NCBI RefSeq assembly: GCF_018531495.1
Contig: NZ_JAHDTI010000017.1
Location: forward strand, 62,001-126,000
Direction: 5' to 3'
DNA from: Nonomuraea sediminis
GTDB lineage: Bacteria; Actinomycetota; Actinomycetes; Streptosporangiales; Streptosporangiaceae
Length of the DNA stretch: 64,000 nt
The notes beneath the pieces were generated by a model. The model ran no database searches, was not told the DNA's origin, and saw nothing but the letters and a program-made list of their open reading frames with translations. Shown here piece after piece: positions 7,348 to 14,837 of this stretch. Both the position numbers and the translations under genes were made by a program. How positions within the stretch are numbered: the first letter of the stretch is position 1; each line of letters begins with the position of its first letter.

Positions 7348-8553
7348 TCAGGTGAGGAGGGTGCGGCCGAGCCAGTCGGTCGCGTTCTGGACGCCGGGCA
7401 GGACGTAGAAGTAGCCACCCCCCGTGGGGGTGATGTAGTCGACGAGGGGTTCGTCGATGAGGCGTTCCTGGGTGGCTTCGAACTGGCGGACCACGTCCTG
7501 CTGGTAGGAGCAGAAGGCCAGGCCCATGTCGAGGTTGCCGACCTTGTCGATGCCGCGGTCGTAGTTGTAGCCGCGGCGCAGCATGCGCTGCCCGTCCGTC
7601 TGCGCCTGGCGGGGGTTGGCGAGGCGGATGTGGGCGTCCAGGGGGATCGCCTCGCCCTTGGGGTCCTTGCCGTAGTTGGGGATGTCCTGCTCGGCGGCGC
7701 CGTCGAGCGGTGCGCCCGTGTCGCGGCGGCGGCCGATCATCTTCTCCTGCTCCGACAGCGACACCCTGTCCCAGAACTCCACGAGCATCCGGATGATGCG
7801 GATGACCTGGTACGTCCCGCCGGCCGCCCACGCGGGCTCGCCGGCGGATGCCCAGATGAGCTTGTCGTGCTCGTTGGAGGCGGGGTTGGCGATGCCGTCC
7901 TTGAAGCCGAGGAAGTTGCGCTGGGCGCCCGTCGGCCTGGCCGGGTTGGCGAAGCCGTCGATGCGCCACTTGACCTGCATCCCGCCGCGCGTGTGGCGGC
8001 AGATGTCGCGCAGCGCGTGCAGCACGGTGTCGGTGTTGTCCGCGCACAGCTGCAGCGACAGGTCGCCGTGACACTCGGCCGGGTTGAGGTCGTCGTTGGG
8101 GAAGGTGCGCATCGGCTTGAGCTTGGCCGGCTTGAGCGCCGACAGCCCGTAGCGGGAGTCGAAGAGCGAGTCGCCCACGCCGACGGTGACGGTGAGGTTG
8201 TCGGCGGGGACCTCGGGCCCGAGGACGCCGCTGTCGGAGGGCGGGGCGCCGACGCCCAGGTCCTCGGGCGCGCCGCCGGCCGTCAGGAAGCGGGCGCGGG
8301 CGGTGATGGTCTTGAACAGCTCGGCCAGCTCGGCCTTGTCCGCCGCGATGACGTCGAAGGAGACGAACGCGGCCGCGCGCTGCGGCGGCGTCACCACGCC
8401 TGCCTGGTGCGGCCCGTGGAAGGCCACGGCGGAAGGGACGGCGGCCTCGGCGGACGAAGCGGTGGAGGAAGCCGTGACAGCACCGGTGGCCAGCATGGCT
8501 CCGGTTCCGAACACGGCCTTCATGAAGGACCGGCGGTCCGTCTGGGATGTCAT
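7348..8553 (-). CDS. efeB: Tat-exported DyP-type heme peroxidase of the ferrous iron uptake system
   Basis: A 401-aa dye-decolorising peroxidase. The N terminus carries the twin-arginine motif DRRSFMKAVFG followed by a hydrophobic segment, so the folded, heme-loaded enzyme should be exported. The family motif GFKDGIANP (distal aspartate) and HIRLANPR are present. EfeB is proposed to oxidise ferrous iron or release iron from heme for the EfeUO transporter. Its ATG at 8553 overlaps the stop of the efeUO fusion (ATGA), so expression is coupled. Length fits the EfeB branch of DyP enzymes. Confidence 0.93.
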   Translation of the reverse strand: MTSQTDRRSFMKAVFGTGAMLATGAVTASSTASSAEAAVPSAVAFHGPHQAGVVTPPQRAAAFVSFDVIAADKAELAELFKTITARARFLTAGGAPEDLGVGAPPSDSGVLGPEVPADNLTVTVGVGDSLFDSRYGLSALKPAKLKPMRTFPNDDLNPAECHGDLSLQLCADNTDTVLHALRDICRHTRGGMQVKWRIDGFANPARPTGAQRNFLGFKDGIANPASNEHDKLIWASAGEPAWAAGGTYQVIRIIRMLVEFWDRVSLSEQEKMIGRRRDTGAPLDGAAEQDIPNYGKDPKGEAIPLDAHIRLANPRQAQTDGQRMLRRGYNYDRGIDKVGNLDMGLAFCSYQQDVVRQFEATQERLIDEPLVDYITPTGGGYFYVLPGVQNATDWLGRTLLT

Positions 8554-10535
8554 CCGGCTTTCCGAATCTCGAGCAGGTCGGGGATGGGGGCGAGCTCTTC
8601 GAGCAGCTGGCTCACGGTTCCGTTGAGCTTCTGGCGCTCGGCCGGGGACAGCGAGTCCAGCGGCTTGGGGTCGCGCAGCAGCTCCGCCGTACGCTTCATC
8701 CAGGTGTCGACCGCGGGGGTGACCTTGGGGTTGCGCGCGTCGATGAGCGGGCGCAGCAGGTCGAGCAGCACCTGGGTGCCGTCGAGGTTGGCCTTGGCGG
8801 TGGCCAGCGTGCTGCCGCTGCCGTAGTCGGTCGAGCCGGTCAGGTCCTGGTGGAGGGTGTTCTCCAGGATCTCGTGGGTGCGCAGCGCCAGGTCGCCGGC
8901 GTCGAAGTCCTGCTTGGGGAAGTCCTCGCGCAGCGCGGTGACGTCGTCGGCCAGCTGCTTGGCGATCTTGGCCAGCGACGAGGCGGACTCGTCGTGCCAC
9001 AGGCCGTACTCCAGGCGGTGGAATCCGGTGAAGTCCTTGTCCTCGACCCCGCCGGGCAGGCCCGCCGTACGGCCGTTGATCTTTCCGTCGAAGTCCGCGA
9101 ACGTGCCATAGGCAGCGCCGAGCGAGGCGTAGCGCAGATGCGCGGTCAGCCAGTCCTTCTTGGCCTTCTTCACGTCACCATCGGCCAGGTCGGCGTGCAG
9201 GCGGGAGGTGTCCTCCTCCAGCGCGGCCAGCCCCTTGTCCACGTAGGCCTTGTAGGCCGCGAGCGGCTGCTCCAGCTCCTTCTCCGCCAGCGGGATGACC
9301 GCGGTGCCGGCCGAGCCGCCGCTGACGCGGACCGCCGCCGAGGTGACGGAGCCGCCGCCGTTGGGCACGCAGCGCCAGGCGTAGGAGCCGGTGCCGATCG
9401 TGGCGACCAGGCTGCGCGTCGTGCCGGGCGCGATGCCCTCCACCTCGCCGTAGACGGCGTTGCTCGCCGGGTCGATCAGATAGACCTCGGCGGTACGGTC
9501 GCCCGTGTTGCGCACCTGGAACACCTGCCGCCCCGGTTTGGGCGTGGTGAAGCCCTTCCCGCAGTTCTGCGCGGACACCTGTACGGCTGCCGCCACGTTC
9601 TCCGTCTTCTTGCCGGACACGGCGATCACCATGGCGGCGATCACGGCGGGAACCGCGACGACCGCGAGGGGAACGCTCCAGGCGGGGACCCTGCGCGGCT
9701 TGTCCTCCGAGGCGGAGGCGGCCGGGGCCGTGGTGCCCGTCTGGCGCAGGAAGACCGTCATCGTGATGACCGCGTAGCCCACGTAGGCGATCACCTGCAG
9801 CCAGGTCATCCTCGGCTGGAGGTTCAGCGTGCCCTGGACGAGCGTGGCGTACCAGGTGCCCGCGTCGATGGGCAGGTCGAAGGCGAAGGAGTCGCCGCCG
9901 GGCAGCAGCCCGCTCTCCTGCAGGTCGCGGAAGCCGTACGCGAGCACGCCCGCGGCGATGACGATCAGGATCGAGCCGGTGATGGTGAAGAAGCGCGTCA
10001 GGTTGAGCTTGAGCACCCGCCGGTACAGGCCCCAGCACAGCCCGGCGGCGAGCACCAGGCCGATGGCCGCGCCGATCAGCGGGCCGGCCGACTCGCCCGC
10101 CGCCTGGGCGGTGGTCCACAGGAACAGCGCGGTCTCCAGCCCTTCCCTGCCCACGGCCAGGAACGAGGTGACGACGAGCACGCCCGCGCCCATCTGCAGG
10201 GCCGCGGCCACCTTCTCCTTGAGCTGCCCGGAGAAGCTGCGCGCCGAGCGGCGCATCCAGAACACCATCGCCGTGACGAACACCACAGCGATCAGGCTGA
10301 GGAAGCCGCCGAACGCCTCCTGCGCCTTGCCGGGCAGGTTAGCCGAGGTGAACGTGAGCACCGCGCCGAAGGCCATCGACACGCCGATGGCCGCCAGCAC
10401 GCCTGTCCACACGTGGGGCAGGCGCGCGCGTTGATCGGATCTGACCAGCGTGGCGACCAGAACGGAGACGACGAGTCCCGCTTCCAACCCCTCACGCAGG
10501 CCGATCAGGAAGCTGGGAAAGACGTTGTCCCACAC
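8550..10535 (-). CDS. efeU/efeO: Iron permease-periplasmic binding protein fusion (EfeU + EfeO)
   Basis: A 661-aa fusion. Residues 1-265 are an FTR1/EfeU-type permease with both iron-ligand motifs REGLE at 14-18 and 130-134 and about seven membrane helices. A further helix at 286-306 leads to a cupredoxin-like EfeO domain (about 312-405) and then the M75 helical domain with HRLEYGLWH at 506-514 (HxxE iron site). In E. coli these are two proteins. GTG 10535 follows AAGGAGCGG. The operon efeUO-efeB is preceded by an iron box at 10563-10581, so iron repression is expected. Confidence 0.93.
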   Translation of the reverse strand: MWDNVFPSFLIGLREGLEAGLVVSVLVATLVRSDQRARLPHVWTGVLAAIGVSMAFGAVLTFTSANLPGKAQEAFGGFLSLIAVVFVTAMVFWMRRSARSFSGQLKEKVAAALQMGAGVLVVTSFLAVGREGLETALFLWTTAQAAGESAGPLIGAAIGLVLAAGLCWGLYRRVLKLNLTRFFTITGSILIVIAAGVLAYGFRDLQESGLLPGGDSFAFDLPIDAGTWYATLVQGTLNLQPRMTWLQVIAYVGYAVITMTVFLRQTGTTAPAASASEDKPRRVPAWSVPLAVVAVPAVIAAMVIAVSGKKTENVAAAVQVSAQNCGKGFTTPKPGRQVFQVRNTGDRTAEVYLIDPASNAVYGEVEGIAPGTTRSLVATIGTGSYAWRCVPNGGGSVTSAAVRVSGGSAGTAVIPLAEKELEQPLAAYKAYVDKGLAALEEDTSRLHADLADGDVKKAKKDWLTAHLRYASLGAAYGTFADFDGKINGRTAGLPGGVEDKDFTGFHRLEYGLWHDESASSLAKIAKQLADDVTALREDFPKQDFDAGDLALRTHEILENTLHQDLTGSTDYGSGSTLATAKANLDGTQVLLDLLRPLIDARNPKVTPAVDTWMKRTAELLRDPKPLDSLSPAERQKLNGTVSQLLEELAPIPDLLEIRKAG

Positions 10536-10562
10536 TGGTCCGCTCCTTCTGCTGCGACGGAC

Positions 10563-10581
10563 TTAGTGTAGGCAAACCTAA
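10563..10581 (-). promoter_or_regulatory. IdeR/DmdR-type iron box
   Basis: The minus strand reads TTAGGTTTGCCTACACTAA, agreeing at 15 of 19 positions with the actinobacterial iron-box consensus TTAGGTTAGGCTAACCTAA, including both outer arms. It lies 27 nt upstream of the efeUO start. With iron bound, the DtxR-family repressor would be expected to block the operon. Confidence 0.8.
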
Positions 10582-10608
10582 TTTCGGGTCAAGAGGCGCC
10601 CTGGGGAC

Positions 10609-10851
10609 TTACCACTCCTCGATCGGTACCTCCACGCCATGACCGGGGTCGAACAGCATCTGCCCGTCCTTCAGCCGGACGACGTGCACGCCGTTGGCCC
10701 AGCCGCCCTCGTGCAGCTTGCGGGCGGCCTCGCGGGCCCAGGTCGGGTAGCTGTACGCCTCGCTCTGCACGCCGCCGTCAGGAATCTCCCAACGCACCTC
10801 GTACCGATTCGGTGGCCACACCAGGTAGTCCCCATTCGTTAGATCCGCCAC
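10609..10851 (-). CDS. Small conserved-type hypothetical protein
   Basis: An 80-aa acidic protein starting at GTG 10851 with AGGAGG about 9 nt upstream. It opens ADLTNGDYLVWPPNRYEVRW and has repeated aromatic residues but no cysteine and no membrane segment. I do not recognise the family. It lies between copC and efeUO, separated from efeUO by the iron box. The good ribosome site and coding bias support it being real. Confidence 0.6.
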   Translation of the reverse strand: MADLTNGDYLVWPPNRYEVRWEIPDGGVQSEAYSYPTWAREAARKLHEGGWANGVHVVRLKDGQMLFDPGHGVEVPIEEW

Positions 10852-10919
10852 ATCGACCAGCCTCCTGCCGAATGGCCCCTATCATCCCCCTCTCCACTCC
10901 AGGATCCGCCCACTTATCC

Positions 10920-11438
10920 CTATTGTTGGGACAAATCCTCAGATTTCCTGGAACGCCTGGTCAGGAGTGCCGTGCCTGCCCCGAGGATGACGAGAACCAC
11001 CAGACCCACCCAGACCCACACGGGAACCCCGGTGGATTCGGCGGGCTGGGGAGCGGAGGCCACGGGGGCGCCTTTCGCGCCGCCGACGGTGAAGGGGATC
11101 TCCCCCTCGATCGGATGGCCGTCGGAGGAGACGACCCGCCAGGCGATCGTGTAGGCGCCGGGCGCCGGGGGCTGCGGGACCCGGGTGGTGACCTTGTCGC
11201 CGACGGCCTCGGGCGGGTCGAGCGTGACCTGCTTGCCCTGCGCGTCGTGCAGGACCACGGTGGGGAAGCGGATACGGCCCGAGAACACCAGCTCGATGCT
11301 CTCGACCTTGGTGACGTTGGAGTCCTTGGCGGGTGAGCTGCTCTTGAGCGTGTCGTGCGCGTAGGCGGCGGTCGAGCCGAGAGCCAGGAACAGCCCGCAG
11401 CCCAAGATCGCCGCAACGAGGTTGCGGAAGGTTCTCAC
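10920..11438 (-). CDS. CopC-domain copper-binding membrane-anchored protein
   Basis: A 172-aa protein with a signal peptide ending at AYAH, so the mature N terminus is the histidine that CopC proteins use as a copper ligand (H-D-T-L). The CopC beta-sandwich follows (VESIELVFSGRI, WRVVSSDGHPIEGEIPF, with DGH as a further ligand site). A C-terminal helix (VPVWVWVGLVVLVILGAGTA) and basic tail anchor it in the membrane. Its role is copper handling outside the cytoplasm. GTG 11438 has GGAG upstream. It is 49 nt downstream of a His-rich membrane protein gene and probably forms an operon with it. Confidence 0.85.
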   Translation of the reverse strand: MRTFRNLVAAILGCGLFLALGSTAAYAHDTLKSSSPAKDSNVTKVESIELVFSGRIRFPTVVLHDAQGKQVTLDPPEAVGDKVTTRVPQPPAPGAYTIAWRVVSSDGHPIEGEIPFTVGGAKGAPVASAPQPAESTGVPVWVWVGLVVLVILGAGTALLTRRSRKSEDLSQQ

Positions 11439-11487
11439 TTTGTGTGCTCCAGATGGGAACGGATGGAAGGTTCGCGAATCCGGAGCG

Positions 11488-11982
11488 TCAGGGAGGGCCT
11501 CGGCGGCCGATCGGCGTGGCCACCCACCGGGTGACGAAGGGGGCGTAGGAGCCCTCCACGGGGGCCGGCCGTACCGGTGTGGGGAGCGGCGCGAGCGGCA
11601 GGAGGCGCGGCAGGCCGTTGAGCCAGAGGCGGAGCATGAGCCAGAACGCGCTCTCGCCGCGGTACAGCCACCAGCCGGTCAGCAGCGCGACCGTCAGGTG
11701 CGCCAACGGCATGCCGAGCCCGAAGTGCGCGTGCGCGCCCATCGGCGTGGCGAACAGCTCGTGCAGCGCGAACTGGGCGGCGGCCGTCGCGGCCAGCACC
11801 ACCCCTGGGCCGCGCTCGCGACCGCCGAGCACCCAGGCGAGCCCCAGCGGCAACATCCCGCCCGCGGCCAGCGTGGCAGGCGCGACCGCGGCGCCGCCGG
11901 CCAGCGTGTGCCCGGCGGCCGTGACGGCCACGCACGCCATCGCGAAGACGATGGCCCGGGCTAGGCGCAACATACTTGCCAT
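11488..11982 (-). CDS. Hypothetical His-containing membrane protein next to copC
   Basis: A 164-aa protein with four to five predicted membrane helices. Histidines cluster in LHELFATPMGAHAHFGLGMPLAH, a pattern that could bind a metal. No family recognised. The start is uncertain: ATG 11982 is used, and ATG 11973 is in frame; neither has a clear ribosome site. The gene lies upstream of copC in the same direction, which suggests a copper-related role by context only. Confidence 0.65.
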   Translation of the reverse strand: MASMLRLARAIVFAMACVAVTAAGHTLAGGAAVAPATLAAGGMLPLGLAWVLGGRERGPGVVLAATAAAQFALHELFATPMGAHAHFGLGMPLAHLTVALLTGWWLYRGESAFWLMLRLWLNGLPRLLPLAPLPTPVRPAPVEGSYAPFVTRWVATPIGRRGPP

Positions 11983-11990
11983 TTTGCCAG

Positions 11991-12020
11991 TTGAACGGCA
12001 AGCGGGACCCTACGTACCGT
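11991..12020 (+). promoter_or_regulatory. Promoter of the small gene at 12027, probably leaderless
   Basis: TTGAAC (11991-11996) and TACCGT (12015-12020) have an 18-nt spacer, and the ATG lies 7 nt after the -10, where transcription should start. CTTGCC (11975-11980) and GGCAAG (11997-12002) form inverted arms across the -35, a possible operator shared with the divergent membrane-protein gene. Confidence 0.45.
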
Positions 12021-12026
12021 CGGGCC

Positions 12027-12236
12027 ATGTGCGACCTGAACCCGCAGGAAAGCCGTGACATCGTCAGCGCCCTGACCGAGCTCAACGCACTTGCCGAGCA
12101 GGTGGCGACGCACGGCGCGGCCATCGAGAAGACCGCGTACATGGACCACGAGAACCTCGCCGTCGCGCTGGAGTCCCTGCGCGACCGGGCCGAGTCGGCG
12201 CGCGCATGGGTGGTGGCCAAGCCCATGCAGCACTAG
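12027..12236 (+). CDS. Small helical hypothetical protein
   Basis: A 69-aa protein, almost all helix by composition (ESRDIVSALTELNALAEQVA, then ESLRDRAESARAWV). No family recognised. There is no Shine-Dalgarno sequence, and a TACCGT -10 lies 7 nt before the ATG, so the message is probably leaderless. The beta-glucosidase begins 11 nt after its stop and may be co-transcribed. Confidence 0.55.
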   Translation: MCDLNPQESRDIVSALTELNALAEQVATHGAAIEKTAYMDHENLAVALESLRDRAESARAWVVAKPMQH

Positions 12237-12247
12237 AGTCCACGATT

Positions 12248-13519
12248 GTGAACGGTGCTCATGATTTTCTCTGGGGCGTGTCCGCCTCCGCCTTCCAGAT
12301 CGAGGGGGCCGCCGACCTTCGGGAGCCCTCCGTCTGGGACGCCTTCACCGCCCGGCGGGACCGGATCAAGGACGGGTCCAACGCGTCGGTGGCCACCGAC
12401 CACTACCACCGATACCGGGAGGACGTCGCGCTCATGCGTGAGCTCGGCGTGGGCGCCTACCGGTTCTCCGTGTCGTGGCCGCGGGTGCTCTCCGGTGACC
12501 TCGACTTCTACGAACGCCTGGTGGACGAGCTGCTGGCGGCCGGGATCACGCCCGTGCCCACGCTCTACCACTGGGACACACCCGTCGAGCTCGACTGGGT
12601 GGACCGCGACACCGCATTCCGCCTCGCGGACTACGCCTCCGTGGTGGGCGCCAAGCTGGCCGACCGGGTGCCGATGTGGATCACCATCAACGAGCCCGCC
12701 GAGGTGACGCTGCTCGGGTACGGCCTGGGCCAGCACGCGCCGGGCAAGCAGCTGCTCTTCGACGCGCTGCCCGTCGCGCACCACCAGCTGCTCGCCCACG
12801 GCCTGGCCGTCCAGGCGCTGCGCGCCGCCGGGGCCGGGAACATCGGCATCGCCGTGTCGCACACGCCCGTCTGGACCGCCGGCGACACCCAGGCCGACCG
12901 CGACTCGGCCGGGCTCTACGACCTGCTGATGAACTGGCTGTTCGCCGACCCGTTGCTGCTCGGCCGCTACCCCGAGGGGTTCGAGCAGGGCGAGCCGGGC
13001 GACATGGAGATCATCTCCTCGCCGCTGGACTGGTACGGCATCAACTACTACAGCCCCACCCTGGTCGGCGCGCCCGGCGACGGCGTGGAGTCCTTCTCCG
13101 GCTTCGACCTGCCCGCCGACCTGCCCTTCGGCATTCGCGAGATCGAGGGCTACCCGCTGACGGGCTTCGGCTGGCCGGTCGTGCCCGACGGACTCCACGA
13201 GATGATCACCCAGCTCCGCGACCGGTACGGCGAGCACCTGCCACCCATCTACGTCACGGAGAACGGGTGCGCCTACCCCGACGCCGTCGAGGACTCCCGG
13301 CGGATCGAGTTCCTGGACGGGCACGTCAAGGCGCTGCGCAGGGCCATGTCGGAGGGCGCTGACGTGCGCGGGTACTTCGTCTGGTCGATCATGGACAACT
13401 TCGAGTGGATCGAGGGGTACACGCAGCGGTTCGGCCTCGTCCACGTGGACTTCGACACGCTCCGCCGTACTCCCAAATCCTCATATTTCTGGTATCGCGA
13501 TCTCATCAGGGGCGCCTAG
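12248..13519 (+). CDS. Family GH1 beta-glucosidase
   Basis: A 423-aa glycoside hydrolase family 1 enzyme that cleaves beta-linked glucosides or related sugars with retention. The acid/base is E149 in ITINEPAEV and the nucleophile is E338 in YVTENGC. The GH1 entry FLWGVSASAFQIEGA is intact at the N terminus. No signal peptide, so it acts on imported oligosaccharides. It is slightly shorter than the usual 440-480 aa. The GTG start at 12248 lacks a ribosome site and may rely on coupling to the preceding small gene. Confidence 0.93.
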   Translation: MNGAHDFLWGVSASAFQIEGAADLREPSVWDAFTARRDRIKDGSNASVATDHYHRYREDVALMRELGVGAYRFSVSWPRVLSGDLDFYERLVDELLAAGITPVPTLYHWDTPVELDWVDRDTAFRLADYASVVGAKLADRVPMWITINEPAEVTLLGYGLGQHAPGKQLLFDALPVAHHQLLAHGLAVQALRAAGAGNIGIAVSHTPVWTAGDTQADRDSAGLYDLLMNWLFADPLLLGRYPEGFEQGEPGDMEIISSPLDWYGINYYSPTLVGAPGDGVESFSGFDLPADLPFGIREIEGYPLTGFGWPVVPDGLHEMITQLRDRYGEHLPPIYVTENGCAYPDAVEDSRRIEFLDGHVKALRRAMSEGADVRGYFVWSIMDNFEWIEGYTQRFGLVHVDFDTLRRTPKSSYFWYRDLIRGA

Positions 13520-13528
13520 ATTCGAGGC

Positions 13529-13834
13529 ATGATCGCGAGAATCTGGCGAGCCACCGCGACACCCTCGGGCGCCGGCGCCTACCAGGCGCACTTCGACGAG
13601 GCCGTCCTGCCCGCCCTGCGCGGGACGGACGGCTTCGTCCGTGCCCACCTGCTCAGGCGCGAGGCGGGACCCATCATCGAGATCCAGGTCATCACCTGGT
13701 GGGAATCCCTGGACAAGATCCGCAACTTCGCCGGCGCCGCCCTCGGCACCGCCGTCGTCGAGCCGGCCGCGCGAGCCGCCCTGACGGACTACGACACCAC
13801 CGTCACCCACTACGAAGTCACCACCGAGTCCTGA
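13529..13834 (+). CDS. Small dimeric alpha/beta-barrel protein (antibiotic biosynthesis monooxygenase-like)
   Basis: A 101-aa protein with the pattern of the ferredoxin-like dimeric barrel family: an N-terminal strand (MIARIWRAT), a helix (AYQAHFDEAVLPALR), a strand with EIQVITWWESLDKI, and a final strand TVTHYEV. Members include heme-degrading and quinone-forming monooxygenases as well as proteins without known activity. ATG 13529 is 9 nt after the beta-glucosidase stop, so it may be co-transcribed. Substrate unknown. Confidence 0.7.
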   Translation: MIARIWRATATPSGAGAYQAHFDEAVLPALRGTDGFVRAHLLRREAGPIIEIQVITWWESLDKIRNFAGAALGTAVVEPAARAALTDYDTTVTHYEVTTES

Positions 13835-14007
13835 CCATCCGGCGGCCAGGCCGCGGCGGCGCAAGAACGCCGCCCCCGCCGCGGCCAGGACCGCCGCCAG
13901 CAGGGTCGGCCCGAGCAACGGCGCAACCGGCGACGAGCCGCCGCCCAGCAGCATCGCCGGCACGTGCACGAACGGGTTTGCCGCCCACCCAGCCGCTACC
14001 CCGCAAC
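13835..14007 (-). pseudogene. C-terminal remnant of an ABC-2-type export permease
   Basis: On the minus strand an open stretch encodes AANPFVHVPAMLLGG, then PLLGPTLLAAVLAAAGAAFL and RRRGLA. This is the usual last helix and end of drug-export ABC permeases (..SPF.H.P.. then a long helix ending in RRRD). Nothing upstream continues the permease: the frame meets unrelated sequence at the start of the LOG-like gene. The normal stop after RRRGLA is also lost. I read it as a relic left when flanking DNA was replaced. Confidence 0.45.
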
Positions 14008-14039
14008 TCCTCATTAAGGTCATGTCCGGGAGGTAGGAC

Positions 14040-14513
14040 ATGCCCATTCAGGTATCAGTCTGTGGACCACGGCAGTGCTCCAAGGAGGAGCAGCGCAACG
14101 CGCTGAGACTAGGCGAACTCCTGGCCGAACGCGGGGCTGTGGTGATCTGTGGCGGTTACTCGGGTGTCATGGAAGCGGTCGCCGCAGGCGCGCGAAACGC
14201 AGGCGGAACGGTCGTCGGAATTCTGTCTCGCGCCGACCGAGAAGGAGCCAACCCGCATCTGACGATCTCGATTCCCACAGGCGTTGGTGAAGCCCGCAAC
14301 ACCATCATCGTGAACTCGGGCGATGCCGTCATTGTGATTGGCGGATCTTGGGGAACGCTCTCGGAGCTTGCTTTGGCGATGCGCAAGGGCCACGCGCCTG
14401 TCGTCCAACTTGGGGGCTGGCAGCTCAACGACCAGCAAGGACAACCCGTCGCCGGCATCCGACACGCCACCAGTCCTGAACACGCGCTAGAGCTGACCGG
14501 CTTGTGGCCCTAA
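14040..14513 (+). CDS. LOG/TIGR00725-type Rossmann-fold protein
   Basis: A 157-aa protein of the family related to lysine-decarboxylase-like LOG phosphoribohydrolases and DprA. GGYSGVMEAVAAGARNAGG is the nucleotide-binding loop and GGSWGTLSELALAM replaces the PGGxGTxxE motif of true LOG enzymes, so cytokinin-type activity is uncertain. GGGAGG lies 7 nt before ATG 14040. Third positions are often A or T, unlike its neighbours, which suggests horizontal transfer. It sits between a permease relic and copy B of the intergenic repeat, consistent with a replaced segment. Confidence 0.8.
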   Translation: MPIQVSVCGPRQCSKEEQRNALRLGELLAERGAVVICGGYSGVMEAVAAGARNAGGTVVGILSRADREGANPHLTISIPTGVGEARNTIIVNSGDAVIVIGGSWGTLSELALAMRKGHAPVVQLGGWQLNDQQGQPVAGIRHATSPEHALELTGLWP

Positions 14514-14552
14514 CCCCTTGCGGTCCTGCTGCTACCGACCCGCCCGCCATCC

Positions 14553-14636
14553 GCACCCCCTGCAGGCCGCGCCGTACGCGCTGCGCCGCGTCCCGCCGCC
14601 GAGGTACTCGCCGACCCGGCGCTTAGCAAGGTGGCC
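14553..14636 (-). repeat. Dispersed intergenic repeat, copy B (inverted relative to A)
   Basis: The reverse complement matches 5231-5314 at 74 of 84 positions with no gap. Read in the same frame as copy A it gives ATLLSAGSASTS followed by AARTA and AGGA in both copies, so the frame is conserved although the copies look intergenic. Confidence 0.8.
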
Positions 14637-14693
14637 TGACGCGGCGGGCAACCCGTCACACCCCGCGCCACGGGACGGGACGCGCCGTACGGG

Positions 14694-14737
14694 CCATGTG
14701 CCAAGTGCGTCCCCAGCAGGCCGCGCCGTACGCGCTG
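14694..14737 (-). repeat. Dispersed intergenic repeat, partial copy C
   Basis: The reverse complement matches 5284-5327 of copy A at 36 of 44 positions, including CAGCGCGTACGGCG and CGCACTTGGC or its close variant. It lies 57 nt from copy B in the same orientation. Confidence 0.6.
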
Positions 14738-14837
14738 CCGCAACCCCGCCGTGGGGGTGCTGGGGAAAAGGGAGGGGCGCGCACCGGGAGAGTGGTGCGC
14801 GCCCCCGGGGAGGGTTAGCGAGGGAGCCTCGGCTGGG

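Larger units (their letters stand above)
14514..14837. other. Intergenic region with repeat copies B and C
   Basis: About 320 nt between the LOG-like gene and the alkaline phosphatase. It carries copies B (14553-14636) and C (14694-14737) of the dispersed repeat. The remainder (14742-14820) is G-rich, with no gene. I see no clear terminator for the phosphatase. Confidence 0.5.

Noticed and set aside
8547..10571. Open reading frame of over 600 codons on the plus strand opposite efeUO
   Set aside because: It is antisense to a gene with clear motifs; the composition (runs of G, R, Q, A) is that of a GC-bias shadow frame.
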